DNA from: Choristoneura fumiferana
Lineage: Eukaryota > Arthropoda > Insecta > Lepidoptera > Tortricidae
NCBI RefSeq assembly: GCF_025370935.1
Contig: NC_133499.1
Coordinates: 1,936,698-2,000,697 of the forward strand
DNA: 64,000 bases
Direction of reading: 5' to 3'
Part shown: one piece after another, positions 62,094 to 64,000 of the stretch
Numbering within the stretch: the stretch's first letter is position 1
Layout of the letters: each line of letters starts with the position of its first letter
The notes under the pieces: model-generated
The model's database searches: none
Seen by the model: the letters and a program-made list of their open reading frames with translations, nothing else
Told to the model about the DNA's origin: nothing
Translations under genes and position numbers: made by a program

Positions 62094-62263
62094 TATAGGT
62101 AGTGCCACGAGAGTTGAGGTGAATGATTGACACACAGCTAGAAAAATAACTGATTGCACACAAAGGAGAATGAATTAAATGAATGAGTGAATGTCAAAAT
62201 CCTGCTGTCATTACACGACATGTTCTTGTGTGCGTGACCTCAACTCTCGTGGCACTACCTATA
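62094..62263. repeat. TATAGGTAGTGCCAC-ended MITE-like element
   Basis: The ends TATAGGTAGTGCCACGAGAG TTGAGGT and ACCTCAACTCTCGTGGCACT ACCTATA are perfect 27 bp inverted repeats. The interior is less symmetrical (TTGCACACAAAGGA / TTCTTGTGTGCGTGA). It lies in the last intron of the second FAR. Confidence 0.88.
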
Positions 62264-62408
62264 GAAGAAAATTGTGACCACAACAAACGAGTCGAGAGAG
62301 CGAAGCAAGCGCGCTACGGCAGTGGCCGGCGAACGCCAGGCCCAAATTAAGTTATTACTTACACTTTAGGATCAAATGTAGATGGTCATTTAAAGAATTT
62401 GTTCCTTC

Positions 62409-62591
62409 TTTAACCCCCGATGAAAAAAGAGGCGCTATAAATTTGATGTAATACCAATGTCTGTCTGTGGCATCGTAGCTCTCATCAAAGTGATTGACCG
62501 ATTTTGAAAGGGTTTTTTCATATGAAAGCGAGTTTACTTGCAATGGTTCTTAGCTATGTTTCATTACAATCGGTTGAGCAGTTTTTGAATA
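62409..62591 (+). repeat. CCCCGACGCAAAAAGAGG-family repeat, diverged
   Basis: It reads CTTTAACCCCCGATGAAAAA AGAGG, GGCATCGTAGCTCTCATC and CAATCGGTTGAGCAGTTTTT. 62600-62940 is anonymous apart from a short (TA)n at about 62729. 62950-63112 is a CTAGCTGTTACCGGCGACTC-type repeat ending TTTATATATTAGAAAGAT. Confidence 0.65.
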
Positions 62592-63145
62592 AAATAATTT
62601 ATATTGTTATAAATACATTTCAGGACTGACCATTGAACTTGGTACCTACCTTGGCACTTGGCACCCATTTAGATCTCACTTCTTTTGTCATTTAAGTCAA
62701 CAATCAAGGCATATATATAGCCAAGTTCACTATATATATATATATTTACCGTTTCGGCTACGGAACCCTAAAATCCCCTACGTTCATTTTAATGTAGGTA
62801 AATATGTCAATTGTACCTACTCGTACCAAATGGCTTCCGTCTTGCCTACTAAGAGGTGAAAAGGCCACAGTATAATAATGAGGTATCTTTAGGTAAAATT
62901 AAACCAACCTTTAATTATGACGTTCTAACGCTTTGAAGTTTTATAAGTAAACTAGCTGTTACCGGCGACTCCGTCCGCGTAGAAGTATAAAAAATTGTTT
63001 ACGTCCTATTGTCAGACCTACCGAATATACACAAAAAAAATCGGTCAAGCCGTTTCGGAGGAGTTTGGTCACAAGCACTGTGGCACGAGAATTTTATATA
63101 TTAGAAAGATAACCTAACCTAACCTATCCGAATAAAACCAATTTA

Positions 63146-63750
63146 AAAAACCGGCCAAGAGCGTGTCGGATACGCCCGAAATAGGGTTCCGTAGTAATTT
63201 TTACGAAAAATTTTAGTAATAATTTTCTAAGGATTTCGTATTTTATACAGAATCTTCCAAGTTTAGGTATATTTTATACCTTAGGCTGCTATTTACTCTT
63301 AAACTACTAATAATTGTCAAGCAAACTTAGCCGTTTTAGTTTTTCTTGAAAGTTTGATATACTTACTACCATCCTGAATTTTCTTTAATTTTTCCACCCA
63401 CCGGTTTAGATTTTAGAAGGGGGGGGACGCTCGATTTTAATGAAAATTTGCACTTTAAAGTTGAATGTTTCGCAAACAAATCACTGAATCGAAAAATACC
63501 CCATACTGCAGGGTTGGATGAGAAAAAAAAATCACCCCCACTTTACGTCTATGTGAGGTACCCTAAAAATTTTTTTTTTATTTTTTATTGTACCATTTTG
63601 TCGGCATAGTTTACATATATATTCGTGCAAAATTACAGCTCTCTAGCATTGATAGTCCCTGAGCAAAGCCGCGGACGGACGGACAGACAGACAGACATGG
63701 CGAAACTATAAGGGTTCCGTTTTTGCCATTTTGGCTCCGGAACCCAAAAA
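63146..63750 (+). repeat. CCGGCCAAGAGCG family element, full length
   Basis: It starts AAAAAACCGGCCAAGAGCGT GTCGGATACGCCC and ends TTTGGCTCCGGAACCCAAAA. An internal deletion follows ATCGAAAAATACCCCATACT. It continues directly into a minus CCCCGACGC-family end (63748-63841: GTTGATAACCCCCGACATTG). Confidence 0.85.
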
Positions 63751-63840
63751 AGTTGATAACCCCCGACATTGTCATACCAAAGTTCAGTATTTCAAAACCG
63801 ACTAAACCGATTTTCATCAAACGTTGTAAGAACCACCGCA

Positions 63841-63967
63841 AGGCCCTTTACTACGAAGTGCAACGAACTTCGTGTCTTGCCGTCCCGCTGGCGCTAATAT
63901 TATATAATAAGAGAGTGAGAGGGACGGTACAATGCGAACTTCGATTTTCTTATAGTAGCCCCCCCAA
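63841..63967. repeat. CTACTACGAAATTCGAA palindromic element
   Basis: It reads CCCTTTACTACGAAGTGCAA, TGCCGTCCCGCTGGCGCTAA and GAGAGTGAGAGGGACGGTAC, ending TTATAGTAGCCCCCCC. The last 33 bases of the window are unassigned. Confidence 0.75.
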
Positions 63968-64000
63968 ATAGCTCGCGGCGTCACTATCTTGCCACCCTTG

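Noticed and set aside
1..64000. CRISPR arrays, operons or bacterial and viral genes
   Set aside because: Repeated units are interspersed and palindromic, not regular arrays with unique spacers. All genes have introns, and no viral hallmark gene is seen.

Overview
The window looks like nuclear DNA from a moth or butterfly (Lepidoptera). Short GC-rich exons with clean GT/AG borders sit in long AT-rich introns full of repeats. The repeats are high-copy families I associate with lepidopteran genomes: pieces starting CCCCGACGCAAAAAGAGG, pieces with AACCGGCCAAGAGCG and GGTTCCGTAGCCAAAATGG, AGCTTTTGCCCGCGGC pieces, tRNA-headed SINEs and many fold-back MITE-like elements. There is no operon structure, prokaryotic gene or CRISPR array. 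The species cannot be named from the sequence alone.

Four protein genes are supported. (1) 671-13682, plus strand: ten exons of a fatty acyl-CoA reductase (FAR). The NAD(P)-binding N terminus lies to the left of the window; the YAYTK catalytic motif, the FAR C-terminal domain and the stop codon are present. (2) 16035-36197, plus strand: a PPP1R15 (GADD34/CReP-type) regulatory subunit of the eIF2-alpha phosphatase. It has a large acidic first coding exon, a 17.2 kb repeat-filled intron that cuts the PP1-docking motif as K|VRF, and two C-terminal exons. (3) 42236-56206, plus strand: a complete eight-exon HAD-family phosphatase of the pseudouridine-5'-phosphatase type (PUDP/HDHD1), about 249 residues. 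(4) 61345-61699, minus strand: the last coding exon of a second FAR, whose remainder lies to the right. Two FAR genes in opposite orientation, with tails facing, therefore bracket PPP1R15 and PUDP. The genes show no evident functional link: lipid reduction, stress translation control and nucleotide clean-up.

Between the exons there are broken non-LTR retrotransposons (18661-20760 minus, 48570-49735 plus, and several short C-terminal tails), tRNA-derived SINEs, about ten copies each of several short non-autonomous families, long palindromes and clear nested insertions (25685-26523, 44876-45431, 53333-53906).

The points most worth a second look are: the 3' end of FAR exon 8, tandemly copied three times in the following intron with its splice donor; the upstream ORFs before PPP1R15; a 440 bp palindrome just after the PPP1R15 stop; two palindromes in the PUDP 3' UTR; and a processed-retrocopy-like sequence present twice in PUDP introns, once with a 13 bp target-site duplication.
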